The translations under genes and the position numbers were made by a program. The notes below the pieces were generated by a model. It did not search any database. It was not told the DNA's origin and saw nothing but the letters and a program-made list of their open reading frames with translations. A stretch of 64,000 bases of DNA from Ignatzschineria ureiclastica (GTDB lineage: Bacteria; Pseudomonadota; Gammaproteobacteria; Cardiobacteriales; Wohlfahrtiimonadaceae): positions 248,001 through 312,000 of the forward strand of contig NZ_QEWQ01000001.1 of NCBI RefSeq assembly GCF_003121845.1, read 5' to 3'. The first letter of the stretch is position 1; each line of letters begins with the position of its first letter. Shown piece by piece: positions 20,359-28,920 of the stretch.

Positions 20359-21402
20359 TTAATTCGTTCCTTGACCGAGAATCACGCCATTGACCTCAAC
20401 ACCGTAAAGATTCACACCATCATTGGCATGATATTTTTCCCGCGTTTTCTCAACAGACCCCTCGATTAAACGAGGATCTTGTGGGCGCTCATGGCTATTC
20501 ATAAAAGCAGCAACATCCCAAGCTTCTTGATCCGTTAAGGTATTCCCTTTTCCTAATGGCATATTCGCTTTAATAAAATCGGCAGCCGTATTGATTCGAT
20601 GCATACCTGCACCCCAGTTATAAGAATCTTGCCCCCATAAAGGTGGAAATACATAGTTATCGCCTACTTTCTGGCCTAAACCATCGGCGCCATGACAAAG
20701 TGCACAATTCTCTTTATAGACAATTTCACCGCGCTCAATGCTATATCCATCTGTAGGTTTAGGAACCTCAGGATAACCTCGTCCTGGCAATGATACGCCT
20801 GTAGGGGCATTTTTCGCCAACCAATAAGAGTAGGTAATGAGTGCTGTCATAGCCTCACTATCTGCGGCTGGTGCAGTACCATTCATACTAAATTGGAAAC
20901 ACCCTTGAATCCGCTCCGCATAAGTATTGACCTTATTATTCTTACTACGATAAGCAGGATACATCACATAAGCAGCCCAAAGCGGTGCGGCATTAGGCAT
21001 CTTTCCTTGATCCATGTGACAATTAGCACACGTCATACCATTACCGACATATTCCGGCACTTCACGCTTGGTATCCACAAAGATCGCTTGTCCTTTACGA
21101 ACCATCTCACCAAAGGCATTATCCGGGATTTCGCTTTCACTTGGTGGCTGGTGATATTCAGCACCGGCTTTAATTTTCGGGGCTTGTGGCAATTGTGATT
21201 GATCATCCATCGCTACCACATTATCAACACTCTTCTCTGCTATCTTCTCTGCTGCGATCTCCGGTGTCGCATTCTCTTGTGCCATCGCCACTGAAGCCAT
21301 CAAACCCGAGACTATTAAACCCGATGCGAAGAGCGAAGTTGCCATGATTGAAGTCGTTACTTTGGCAATCTTTTTCATTCCGTTTGTCATCTCATCTCTC
21401 AT
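20359..21402 (-). CDS. tsdA: TsdA-like diheme cytochrome c (thiosulfate dehydrogenase family)
   Basis: This 347-residue exported protein has a signal peptide (cleavage near AMA, about 41) and two heme c motifs, CANCH (125-129) and CALCH (233-237). Cys168 in RIQGCFQFSMNG matches the unusual cysteine that ligates the active-site heme in TsdA, the enzyme interconverting thiosulfate and tetrathionate. It starts two bases after the stop of the upstream diheme cytochrome, an arrangement like tsdB-tsdA. I cannot tell the preferred direction (thiosulfate oxidation or tetrathionate reduction). A long Ala/Glu-rich linker (about 42-80) precedes the first domain. Confidence 0.8.
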   Translation of the reverse strand: MRDEMTNGMKKIAKVTTSIMATSLFASGLIVSGLMASVAMAQENATPEIAAEKIAEKSVDNVVAMDDQSQLPQAPKIKAGAEYHQPPSESEIPDNAFGEMVRKGQAIFVDTKREVPEYVGNGMTCANCHMDQGKMPNAAPLWAAYVMYPAYRSKNNKVNTYAERIQGCFQFSMNGTAPAADSEAMTALITYSYWLAKNAPTGVSLPGRGYPEVPKPTDGYSIERGEIVYKENCALCHGADGLGQKVGDNYVFPPLWGQDSYNWGAGMHRINTAADFIKANMPLGKGNTLTDQEAWDVAAFMNSHERPQDPRLIEGSVEKTREKYHANDGVNLYGVEVNGVILGQGTN

Positions 21403-21404
21403 AA

Positions 21405-22058
21405 CTATTTCCCCGCTTGCTCTACTGTCGGCATATTGGCAAAATACGCCGCGACTGCTTGAATCTCTTCATCTGTCAAATTACGAGCAATATGCCCCAT
21501 CAAATCCGCTTGATCGTTGTGGCGTGTACCATTTTTCCAAGCATTCATCTGATTGATAATATAGAGCTCACTTTGCCCTGCTAGTTTCGGGAATGCTTCC
21601 CCAACCCCTACACCGCTTGGACCATGACAGGTAATACACTCAGGAATATGACGACTCCAATCACCTCGAAGTGCCAATTGACTTCCCAAGTCTGTAGGCA
21701 CCGATGCACGCGTAATTTCAACAATCTCCGGCGTTGGCAAATTTTGCATATAGAGAGATACCGATTCAATCTCTTCTGGCTTTAAGTTTTTGGCAATGCT
21801 ATCCATCACAGGATGACTACGTTCACCTGTTTGGAAATCTTGTAATTGCTTAGCAAGATATCCCGCTGACTTACCTGCAATATTCGGATAACCGGCAACT
21901 GCCATTCCCTCACCTTGCATACCATGACAGGTCATACAGGCGATTGCCATCGGGTTTTCACCCCCTTTGGTATAGACTTTCTCCCCTTCATCCGCACTCG
22001 CTATCATCGGCAATAACGTTAGAAGCGAGAGACAAGTCATTCGATAGATCTTTTTCAT
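21405..22058 (-). CDS. tsdB: Diheme cytochrome c4-like protein, probable TsdB electron partner
   Basis: This 217-residue periplasmic protein has a signal peptide (cleavage near ASA, 20-22) and two similar heme domains with CMTCH (41-45) and CITCH (141-145), the layout of cytochrome c4. Immediately downstream and nearly touching is a TsdA-like gene, so it probably carries electrons for that enzyme as TsdB does. I start it at 22058, where AGAGGA precedes the ATG; an open frame extends further but encodes implausible charged sequence. A general c4 role feeding a terminal oxidase is the alternative. Confidence 0.82.
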   Translation of the reverse strand: MKKIYRMTCLSLLTLLPMIASADEGEKVYTKGGENPMAIACMTCHGMQGEGMAVAGYPNIAGKSAGYLAKQLQDFQTGERSHPVMDSIAKNLKPEEIESVSLYMQNLPTPEIVEITRASVPTDLGSQLALRGDWSRHIPECITCHGPSGVGVGEAFPKLAGQSELYIINQMNAWKNGTRHNDQADLMGHIARNLTDEEIQAVAAYFANMPTVEQAGK

Positions 22059-22124
22059 AAGTCCTCTTTCTACTCTTGTAATTTTTAGTTTAAGTTTTAA
22101 TTTAAATTTTAATTCTAGTGATAA

Positions 22125-22138
22125 CTGATCTATATCAT
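22125..22138 (-). promoter_or_regulatory. FNR-like palindrome upstream of tsdB-tsdA
   Basis: The plus strand reads CTGATCTATATCAT, i.e. TGAT-N4-ATCA, the core of the FNR/ANR consensus TTGAT-N4-ATCAA with one mismatch in each half. A minus-strand TATACT lies at 22151-22146. That placement would put the site over the start point, more like repression than class II activation. Confidence 0.35.
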
Positions 22139-22167
22139 TTCGATGAGTATAAATTATTACGCACAAA

Positions 22168-22329
22168 TTATACAAAAATTTACACTTCTAAACAGCTATT
22201 GAGGGGGTTTAAAAGAAGATAAAACCTGACGTACCAACACTTGCAAGATGCCGGATAGAACCGCTTCCTCACTTCTTACAACTGATGCGCCGGCATTCAG
22301 ATCGGCCTATTCTGAACCGATTTACCTAT
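22168..22329 (+). repeat. Family A MITE, long form, degraded left end
   Basis: It contains the long-form segment (AACAGCTATTGAGGGGGTTT) and an intact core, and ends GAACCGATTTACCTATA. The left inverted repeat is barely recognisable. Confidence 0.75.
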
Positions 22330-22430
22330 ACAAAAATTGACACTTTTAAACGGCAGAGCATTAGGTATTCTTGATTGCAAAAATAGAAGCGATAAAAAAA
22401 TCGTGCTGCACGATACAACACGATCTTCTA

Positions 22431-22605
22431 GTAGAGTCAATTTGGTTTAAGAAAAATGGTTTTAAACAGCTATTGAGGAGGTTTAAAAGAAGAAAAAACC
22501 TGACGGACCAACACTTGCAAGATGCCGGATAGAACAGCATCCTTGTCTCTTACAACCGATGCGCCGGCATTTAAATAATGCTTATTTTGAACCGATATTA
22601 CTATA
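22431..22605 (+). repeat. Family A Correia-like MITE, long form
   Basis: A 175-bp copy ending CCGATATTACTATA, with left end GTAGAGTCAATTTGGTTTAAG. It lies about 100 bp from the preceding copy. Together the two fill most of the tsdB-rlmH gap, where I see no gene. Confidence 0.85.
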
Positions 22606-22645
22606 AATAACATGACTCTTTTATAAATCATTGCATTGATCAGAT

Positions 22646-23116
22646 CTATTCACGATGATAAGGATGATTATTCAAAATACTCCAAGCGCGGAAGAGCTGC
22701 TCTGCCACTAATACCCGTACCATTGGATGAGGAAGTGTTAATTTAGAGAGCGACAATGATTGTTCAAAGAGTGATTTGATCTCCGGCGAGAACCCTTCAG
22801 GTCCACCGATTAAGAGCGCAATATCTCGGCCCGATAACATCCAACTAGCCATCTTTTCACTCAATTGCGGCGTGGTAACCGCCTGACCAATCACATCAAG
22901 CCCGACAACCATTGCGCCTTTTGGAATCGCTTTTTGTAACTTTTCCCCCTCTTCTTTGAGGATACGTTTTACATCCGCATTTTTCTTACGGGGCAATGCC
23001 GGAATCTCAATAAGCTTAAGCGTTACATCCGCACGCAAACGCCCGGCATACTCTTCATAGCCCATTTTGACCCATTGGGGCATATTGCTACCTACAGCAA
23101 TTAGATAGATCACCAT
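22646..23116 (-). CDS. rlmH: 23S rRNA pseudouridine-1915 N3-methyltransferase RlmH
   Basis: RlmH is a SPOUT-class methyltransferase that modifies Psi1915 in helix 69 of 23S rRNA on assembled ribosomes, using S-adenosylmethionine. At 156 residues it matches E. coli (155). The C-terminal knot with the SAM-binding [12 protein letters not shown] and the [20 protein letters not shown] segment is diagnostic, and the protein ends NNHPYHRE as in relatives. It lies 89 bp downstream of rsfS, the usual rsfS-rlmH pairing. Confidence 0.96.
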   Translation of the reverse strand: MVIYLIAVGSNMPQWVKMGYEEYAGRLRADVTLKLIEIPALPRKKNADVKRILKEEGEKLQKAIPKGAMVVGLDVIGQAVTTPQLSEKMASWMLSGRDIALLIGGPEGFSPEIKSLFEQSLSLSKLTLPHPMVRVLVAEQLFRAWSILNNHPYHRE

Positions 23117-23205
23117 AATTTAACGCACGAACCTCTTATCTCTTTTTACGCCTATCATCGCTTTGACTTAATAAACATTTAATTATTTAATGCAGCATCA
23201 GAGGC

Positions 23206-23535
23206 TTAGTCTGCGCGCACAAAGAGTTTTTCAAGGTTATAAAAATCACGCTTCTCTTCTGTAAAGAGATGCAAGACGATATCGCCAAAGTCGATCAAAA
23301 TCCATTCAGATGAACCATTATTTCCTTCAATACCGATCGGTTTGATGCCGGCTTTGAGCATTGCTTCTTCAGATTTACGCACCATCGCTTTCAGATGTGG
23401 ATTTGAAGTGGCCGACGCGATCACAACCCAATCAGCGTAACTTACGAGTCCTTCTACATCAAATGCTACAGGATTAATGGCTTTCACTTCATCGAGTGCT
23501 TCCATCAATTTATCTTTTACTTCATTGATCATCAT
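23206..23535 (-). CDS. rsfS: Ribosome silencing factor RsfS
   Basis: RsfS (Iojap family) binds ribosomal protein uL14 and blocks subunit joining during nutrient limitation. The 109-residue protein has the family pattern: DVEGLVSYADWVVIASATS, GIEGNNGSSEWILIDFGDIV and the final HLFTEEKRDFYNLEKLF. A ribosome site GAAGGAAAG precedes two adjacent ATG codons (23535 and 23532), either of which could be used. It is co-transcribed with rlmH and divergent from hemL. Confidence 0.95.
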   Translation of the reverse strand: MMINEVKDKLMEALDEVKAINPVAFDVEGLVSYADWVVIASATSNPHLKAMVRKSEEAMLKAGIKPIGIEGNNGSSEWILIDFGDIVLHLFTEEKRDFYNLEKLFVRAD

Positions 23536-23701
23536 TTATGAACTTTCCTTCAATTAATTGTTAGACGCTATTGTAGTGAATTTCTCTCGGTTGAACAAAT
23601 AGAGATTTAGTTCCATAATAAGAGATATCACTATTTATCGTTGTTTATTTCAATTTTATTGCAATGTTTATTCAAACTAAAACAGAATAAAGGATCCATT
23701 T

Positions 23702-24982
23702 ATGAGTCAATTTGACGCATTATATCAAGAAGCACAGAAATATATTCCCGGCGGTGTTAACTCCCCTGTTCGTGCTTTTAAACAGGTCGGCGGCGCGCCT
23801 GTATTCTTCAAAAAAGGGGAAGGTGCCTATGTTTATGATGAAGCCGGCAAGCGATATATCGACTATGTGGGTTCTTGGGGACCGATGATTGTCGGTCATG
23901 CTCATCCTGAAGTGATTGAAACCGTTGTAGAAACAGCTAAAAATGGACTCTCATTCGGTGCACCTACCGTTTCAGAAACTGAGCTCGCCAAACGTGTTCT
24001 AGAACTTGTGCCCTCAATGGATCAAGTTCGCATGGTCAGCTCCGGGACAGAAGCGACAATGAGCGCTATTCGCCTTGCTCGTGGTTATACCGGGCGCGAT
24101 AAAATCGTTAAATTTGAAGGATGCTACCATGGCCACTCTGATTCTCTACTTGTAAAAGCAGGATCAGGGCTTCTCACTTTTGGCGAGCCCTCTTCTCCTG
24201 GCGTGCCTGCAGATTTAACACAACATACCATTGTGATTGAATATAATAATCCTGAAGCTGTTAAGGCGGTATTTGCCGAGTATGGCGATGAGATTGCTTG
24301 CGTGATCGTAGAACCTATTGCCGGTAATATGAATTGTATTCCTCCTCAACCTGGCTTCCTTGAAACGATTCGTGAATGCTGTGATCAACATGGCGCTGTC
24401 TTTATTATCGATGAAGTGATGACGGGTTTTCGAGTCGGTAAATACTCTGCCCAAGGGTTATATGGCGTCACACCCGATCTCTCAACCTTTGGAAAAGTGA
24501 TCGGCGGCGGAATGCCTGTGGGCGCTTTTGGCGGTAAAAAAGCGATTATGGATCATCTCTCGCCAAATGGTGCGGTCTATCAAGCGGGAACATTATCCGG
24601 CAATCCTGTAGCGATGGCTGCCGGCATTAAAACGCTAGAACTGATCTCTAAAGAGGGTTTCTATGAAGATCTGAGCGCTAAAACAGATTACCTGATCAAA
24701 GGCATTACAGACGTTTTTGCTAAACACAATCGTCCACTCTCGACTAATCACGTTTGCGGAATGTTTGGGCTCTTCTTTACTGAGGGCGAAGTGAAGACAT
24801 TTAGCGATGCTACTCGCTCTGATATCGACTTCTTCCAAAAGTTCTATCATGGTTTACTCGATGAGGGAATCTACCTTGCACCTAGTGCTTTTGAAGCGGG
24901 ATTCCTTTCAAGCGCTCATACTTATGAAGATCTAGATGAGACCATTGCCGCTATGGATCGTGTTTTAACTAAACTTGATTAA
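23702..24982 (+). CDS. hemL: Glutamate-1-semialdehyde 2,1-aminomutase HemL
   Basis: HemL converts glutamate-1-semialdehyde to 5-aminolevulinate, the committed tetrapyrrole precursor in the C5 pathway, using PLP. The 426 residues match E. coli length. Signatures include [11 protein letters not shown] near the N-terminus, [26 protein letters not shown], and the Schiff-base lysine Lys265 in [13 protein letters not shown], at the same position as in E. coli. An AAGGATC ribosome site precedes the ATG. rpe follows after 12 bp, so the two are likely one transcript. Confidence 0.97.
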   Translation: MSQFDALYQEAQKYIPGGVNSPVRAFKQVGGAPVFFKKGEGAYVYDEAGKRYIDYVGSWGPMIVGHAHPEVIETVVETAKNGLSFGAPTVSETELAKRVLELVPSMDQVRMVSSGTEATMSAIRLARGYTGRDKIVKFEGCYHGHSDSLLVKAGSGLLTFGEPSSPGVPADLTQHTIVIEYNNPEAVKAVFAEYGDEIACVIVEPIAGNMNCIPPQPGFLETIRECCDQHGAVFIIDEVMTGFRVGKYSAQGLYGVTPDLSTFGKVIGGGMPVGAFGGKKAIMDHLSPNGAVYQAGTLSGNPVAMAAGIKTLELISKEGFYEDLSAKTDYLIKGITDVFAKHNRPLSTNHVCGMFGLFFTEGEVKTFSDATRSDIDFFQKFYHGLLDEGIYLAPSAFEAGFLSSAHTYEDLDETIAAMDRVLTKLD

Positions 24983-24994
24983 GGATCAATAACC

Positions 24995-25675
24995 ATGAAA
25001 CAACCTTATGCAATAGCACCTTCTATTCTCTCTGCGAACTTTGCCAAATTAGGTGAAGAAGTGGATGCAGTCATCGCAGGTGGTGCTGATATTATCCATT
25101 TTGATGTCATGGATAATCACTATGTGGAAAATCTCACTTTTGGTCCTATGATCTGTAAAGCGCTCAGAGACTATGGCATTACAGCACCCATTGATGTTCA
25201 TCTAATGGTTTCCCCTGTTGATCGAATGATCGAAGCCTTTGCCAAAGCAGGTGCAACTTACATTACCTTTCACCCAGAAGCATCTCTGCACGTTGACCGT
25301 TCATTACAGCTCATTAAATCATTAGGTTGCAAAGCGGGTTTAGTGCTCAATCCTGCAACACCGATCTCAGTATTAGATCATGCGTGGGAATATCTCGATA
25401 TGGTATTAGTCATGAGTGTCAACCCAGGATTTGGTGGACAGAAATTCATTCTTTCAAGCCTTGATAAACTTAAAGCATTAAGAGCCATCATCGATGAGAA
25501 GAGTGAAGCACTCGGTCGCCCTATTCGCCTTGAGATTGATGGCGGTGTCAACGAGCACAACATCAAAGAGATTGCTGCCGCAGGAGCTGATACATTTGTC
25601 GCCGGCAGCGCGATCTTTAACAGCCATTTAAGCTATCAAGATATTATTCAAAAAATGAAAGCAGAATTAAAATAA
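24995..25675 (+). CDS. rpe: Ribulose-phosphate 3-epimerase
   Basis: Rpe interconverts ribulose 5-phosphate and xylulose 5-phosphate in the pentose phosphate pathway. The 226-residue TIM barrel shows [34 protein letters not shown] (metal-binding His and Asp), [16 protein letters not shown] and EIDGGVN, the full family set in order. It lies 12 bp after hemL and is followed by a strong terminator, so it closes this transcript. The link with hemL looks like simple co-location. Confidence 0.97.
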   Translation: MKQPYAIAPSILSANFAKLGEEVDAVIAGGADIIHFDVMDNHYVENLTFGPMICKALRDYGITAPIDVHLMVSPVDRMIEAFAKAGATYITFHPEASLHVDRSLQLIKSLGCKAGLVLNPATPISVLDHAWEYLDMVLVMSVNPGFGGQKFILSSLDKLKALRAIIDEKSEALGRPIRLEIDGGVNEHNIKEIAAAGADTFVAGSAIFNSHLSYQDIIQKMKAELK

Positions 25676-25701
25676 GGCTTATTTCTCGAGAGTGGTTACT
25701 C

Positions 25702-25735
25702 AAAAAGAGCGTTATGACAATAGCGCTCTTTTTTT
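25702..25735 (+). terminator. Terminator of hemL-rpe
   Basis: Stem AAGAGCG/CGCTCTT is followed by a run of T. A Family B array starts five bases later. Confidence 0.9.
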
Positions 25736-25740
25736 ACGAT

Positions 25741-26665
25741 TTATCGCATCGCCGGGGCGAATGATCTCGTTCTTCCAACAATAGTGCGCCGGCAGTTTTG
25801 GCATCTTTCAATGCCGAGAATAACCGTTTGAGAAGTCGAGAGATTGCTCTTCTGCGGGCGCTCAATTTCTCTGGTTACACAATGGTTCTATCCCGCACTG
25901 GATGAGATTTTATTTGGAATGAATAAGAGGATTTATCGCATCGCCGGAGCGAATGATCTCGTTCTTTCAACAATCGTGCGCCGGCAGTTGTGGCATCTTT
26001 CAATGCAGAGTGATTAGATCGCTCATTTGCGGGCGCTCAATTTCTCTGGTTACACAATGGTTCTATCCCGCACTGGATTAGCTTTTATTTGGAATGAATA
26101 AGAGGATTTATTGCATCGCCGGGTCGAATGATCCCGTTCTTTCAACAATCGTGCGCCGGCAGGTTTAGCGCTCTTTTGCGCTGAAATAAGAGGATTTATC
26201 GCATCGCCGGAGCGAATGATCCCGTTCTTCCTACAATCCCGCGCCGGCAGTTGTGGCATCTTTCAATGCAGAGTGATTAGATCGCTCATTTGCGGGCGCT
26301 CAATTTCTCTGGTTACGCAATGGTTCTATCCCGCACTGGATTAGCTTTTATTTGGAACGAATAAGAGGATTTATCGCATCGCCGGGCCGAATGATCCCGT
26401 TCTTTCAACAATCCCGCGCCGGCAGTTGTGGCATCTTTCAATGCCGAGAATAACCGTTTGAGAAGTTGATAAATTGTTCAATTGTGGATTTGTTAATGCA
26501 GAGTGATTAGATCGCTCATTTGCGGGCGCTCAATTTCTCTGGTTACACAATGGTTCTATCCCGCACTGTATTAGCTTTTATTTGGAACGAATAAGAGGAT
26601 TTACCGCATCGCCGGGGCGAATGATCCCGTTCTTCCTACAATCGTGCGCCGGCAAGTTTGGCCTC
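25741..26665 (+). repeat. Family B repeat array, six module-1 copies
   Basis: TT(A)TCGCATCGCCGG recurs at about 25741, 25933, 26108, 26196, 26371 and 26601, each followed by a GCGCCGGCA half-site about 35 bp on. Between them lie copies of module 2a (GCGGGCGCTCAATTTCTCTGG ending ATCCCGCACTGG) and variable spacers (e.g. GGCATCTTTCAATGCCG hairpins). There is no convincing coding sequence. The array fills the gap from the rpe terminator to the pilT-like gene. Confidence 0.85.
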
Positions 26666-26743
26666 TTTCCCCATATTATCATCGGCTAACTATACTTAGA
26701 TCATAAAACCTTTCTATCCATTATTAATCGTAGGAGATAAGAA

Positions 26744-27847
26744 ATGGATTATTGTCAAGTCACTGCCGATCATCCTTATTCGCCTCTTGAGCAACTGCTA
26801 ATTGCGGCTGATATGGCTGGCGCTTCTGATCTGCATCTTACACCTCGAAGAGCGCCCTATATTCGCTATTTAGGGGAACTTAAACCCCTAATAAGTGACG
26901 ACATTCCTGAAATATTACCTTCGCAAACGACGCTCTTTCAATGGTTATTAGCAAAGTGTACAGAGCAAGAGAAACAGCAGCTCAAAAAGCAAGGCTCTCT
27001 TGATTTCGGGGATTCTCTCCTACTTGCCAATGGTGAGCAACTTCGTATTCGAGGCCACTATTTCTATAATCATGCAGGATTAACCGCTATTTTCAGACTG
27101 ATTAAAGCAAATATTCCCTCGTTAGAAGCCATTCATGCGCCGCCTATCTTCCAATCCCTTCTTCATCAAAAACAGGGATTGATTCTGATTACCGGCGCGA
27201 CAGGCTCCGGAAAATCAACCACTTTAGCCTCGATGATCGAAACCATTAATGAGCAGCAAGCGAAGCATATTATTACCCTTGAAGATCCCATTGAATTTAT
27301 CTACCCGCAAGGACAATCCTTAATCGAACAGCGGGAACTTCATCGTCATACCGGTGCATTTCACAAAGCACTCAAAGATGCGCTTCGAGCTGATCCCGAT
27401 ATTCTCCTCATTGGGGAGCTTCGTGATCGAGAATCGGTTCAGTTAGCGTTGCAGGCAGCGGAAACGGGTCATCTTGTTTTTGCGACACTTCATACCAATA
27501 GCGCCGCTAAAAGTATCGATCGTCTTTTGAGCTACTACCCGCTTGATCAATCTCTGGAAATTCGCCAACAACTCTCAGAAAGTTTGGTCGCAGTGATCTC
27601 TCAACAACTATTGACGATAGAAGCAAAACGCTTTGCGCTTTTTGAAGTTTTAATCCGAACGACTGCTGTTGCCAACCTTATTCGAGAAAATCAGATTGCG
27701 CAAATTCCCAATATAATTCAAACAGGAAGCGGTGATGGCATGCAAACAATGCAACAACAACTAGAATTTTTACGAAAAAGTGGTATACTTTCCGACTTGT
27801 TCGTCGAAAAGGCGCAAAATTTACTTAATCCCGATATCTATTCGTAA
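26744..27847 (+). CDS. PilT-family secretion ATPase, orphan
   Basis: This is a hexameric motor ATPase of the PilT/PilU/YggR branch. It has 367 residues: an N-terminal ASDLHLTP domain (27-34), Walker A GATGSGKS (151-158), the Asp box ALRADPDILLIGELRD, and the His box LVFATLHTNSAAKSIDRL. This order is that of type IV pilus retraction ATPases, but no pilus gene is adjacent. It sits between a repeat array and rpmB. The Asp box has GELRD where PilT usually has GEMRD, and the C-terminal region looks diverged. A real PilT role, or a looser twitching- or uptake-related role, are both possible. Confidence 0.85.
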   Translation: MDYCQVTADHPYSPLEQLLIAADMAGASDLHLTPRRAPYIRYLGELKPLISDDIPEILPSQTTLFQWLLAKCTEQEKQQLKKQGSLDFGDSLLLANGEQLRIRGHYFYNHAGLTAIFRLIKANIPSLEAIHAPPIFQSLLHQKQGLILITGATGSGKSTTLASMIETINEQQAKHIITLEDPIEFIYPQGQSLIEQRELHRHTGAFHKALKDALRADPDILLIGELRDRESVQLALQAAETGHLVFATLHTNSAAKSIDRLLSYYPLDQSLEIRQQLSESLVAVISQQLLTIEAKRFALFEVLIRTTAVANLIRENQIAQIPNIIQTGSGDGMQTMQQQLEFLRKSGILSDLFVEKAQNLLNPDIYS

Positions 27848-27863
27848 AAAGAGCTTCAAATTA

Positions 27864-27892
27864 TTGCAATAGGGAGAACTTTCCACTATAAT
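27864..27892 (+). promoter_or_regulatory. Promoter of rpmB-rpmG
   Basis: TTGCAA (27864-27869), a 17-bp spacer and a perfect TATAAT (27887-27892) form a strong sigma-70 promoter. Transcription would start near 27899 and give a leader of about 72 nt before rpmB. Confidence 0.8.
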
Positions 27893-27971
27893 TCGTGGGT
27901 TCAGTCCGCACATGAAATTTTTTAGCTGGCGGCCGGGGTTAATATTACAATTAAGATCAGGGTTATTAATC

Positions 27972-28208
27972 ATGAGTAAAGTATGTCAAGTAACTGGGAA
28001 AGGGCCAATGACTGGTAACAACGTTTCCCACGCAAACAATAGAACACGTCGTCGTTTCCTCCCAAACCTTCAGGTTCATCGTCTTTGGGTTGAGAGCGAA
28101 AACCGTTTCGTATCACTTCGTATCTCTCCTGCTGGTCTTCGTACCATTGACAAAAAGGGAATCGATGCCGTTTTAGCAGATCTTCGCGCTAAGGGCGAAA
28201 AAATCTAA
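27972..28208 (+). CDS. rpmB: 50S ribosomal protein bL28
   Basis: The 78-residue bL28 starts [20 protein letters not shown] and has the conserved [10 protein letters not shown] and RLRVS.-like middle. An upstream in-frame ATG (27912) would add 20 residues unlike any L28, so I use 27972. It has one Cys only and lacks the paired CxxC zinc ribbon, so it is the zinc-free form. rpmG follows 10 bp downstream, the usual order. Confidence 0.97.
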   Translation: MSKVCQVTGKGPMTGNNVSHANNRTRRRFLPNLQVHRLWVESENRFVSLRISPAGLRTIDKKGIDAVLADLRAKGEKI

Positions 28209-28218
28209 GGAGTAGGTC

Positions 28219-28374
28219 ATGAGAGAAAAAGTAAAATTAGTATCTTCAGCAGGTACAGGTCATTTCTATACGACCACTAAGAACAAACGTACAACAACTG
28301 AAAAGTTAGAGTTCAAAAAATACGATCCAGTTGTTCGTAAACACGTTCTTTACACTGAAGCCCGCTTAAAATAA
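28219..28374 (+). CDS. rpmG: 50S ribosomal protein bL33
   Basis: A 51-residue protein beginning [20 protein letters not shown] and ending YTEARLK. It lacks the four zinc-binding cysteines of the C+ form, so it is the zinc-independent bL33. It is four residues shorter at the N-terminus than E. coli RpmG. The ribosome site is AAGGAG, and it is co-transcribed with rpmB. Confidence 0.96.
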   Translation: MREKVKLVSSAGTGHFYTTTKNKRTTTEKLEFKKYDPVVRKHVLYTEARLK

Positions 28375-28400
28375 TCTTTTAAGATTAACCGGTCTCAGCA

Positions 28401-28428
28401 AAAACTAGCTTTCGGGCTAGTTTTTTTT
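28401..28428 (+). terminator. Terminator of rpmB-rpmG
   Basis: AACTAGC stem with a TTTCGG-type loop and its complement, then eight T. It lies 27 bp after rpmG. Confidence 0.93.
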
Positions 28429-28440
28429 CGTCTTGAATTT

Positions 28441-28685
28441 CAAATAAGACCTGATTCCCGGTGGGAGAGAATGTTTAATCATTCCAAACAGAATCTAATC
28501 CAGTGCGGGATAGAACCATTGCGTAACCAGAGAAATTGAGCGCCCGCAAAGGAGCGATCTCTCGACTTCTCAAACAGTTATTGACCGACACAAAAGGCGA
28601 CAACTTCCGGCATAGATAAGGCTTTACAAGCTCTCGGCATTGAAAGATACCACAATTGCCGGCGCGCGATTCTTAAAACTTCCCA
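28441..28685 (-). repeat. Family B repeat, single unit in reverse orientation
   Basis: Read on the minus strand this has a GCGCCGGCA half-site, a TTGAAAGA-type hairpin spacer, and module 2a (CGGGATAGAACCATTGCG facing GAGCGCCCGC). It lies between the rpmG terminator and the valS promoter. Confidence 0.75.
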
Positions 28686-28716
28686 ATCAATAGGCAAGCG
28701 ATTGTGCTTGGAAATA

Positions 28717-28725
28717 TGCTATACT
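28717..28725 (+). promoter_or_regulatory. Extended -10 promoter of valS
   Basis: TGC followed by TATACT gives an extended -10 element. A start near 28732 would leave a leader of about 190 nt before valS. I saw no T-box or other named riboswitch pattern in it. Confidence 0.5.
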
Positions 28726-28920
28726 TTTAGCAATTTTGTAGGGTTTATTGGCGAGTATTTGCCAATGAGTTCCTAACACCGATTGAGCATTCTCTCTATT
28801 GTTTTCCTGCCGGGCTTTCTTACTTGATGTTGATTGCCCTGCTTTTACAGTCATATTATATATTGCCATTCGCATATTAATAACTTCACAATAGAGATCA
28901 CACTAACCTTGGATGAATAG

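Noticed and set aside
28687-28875. 62-codon minus-strand open frame upstream of valS
   Set aside because: No ribosome site, overlaps the valS promoter and leader, and no recognisable protein features.
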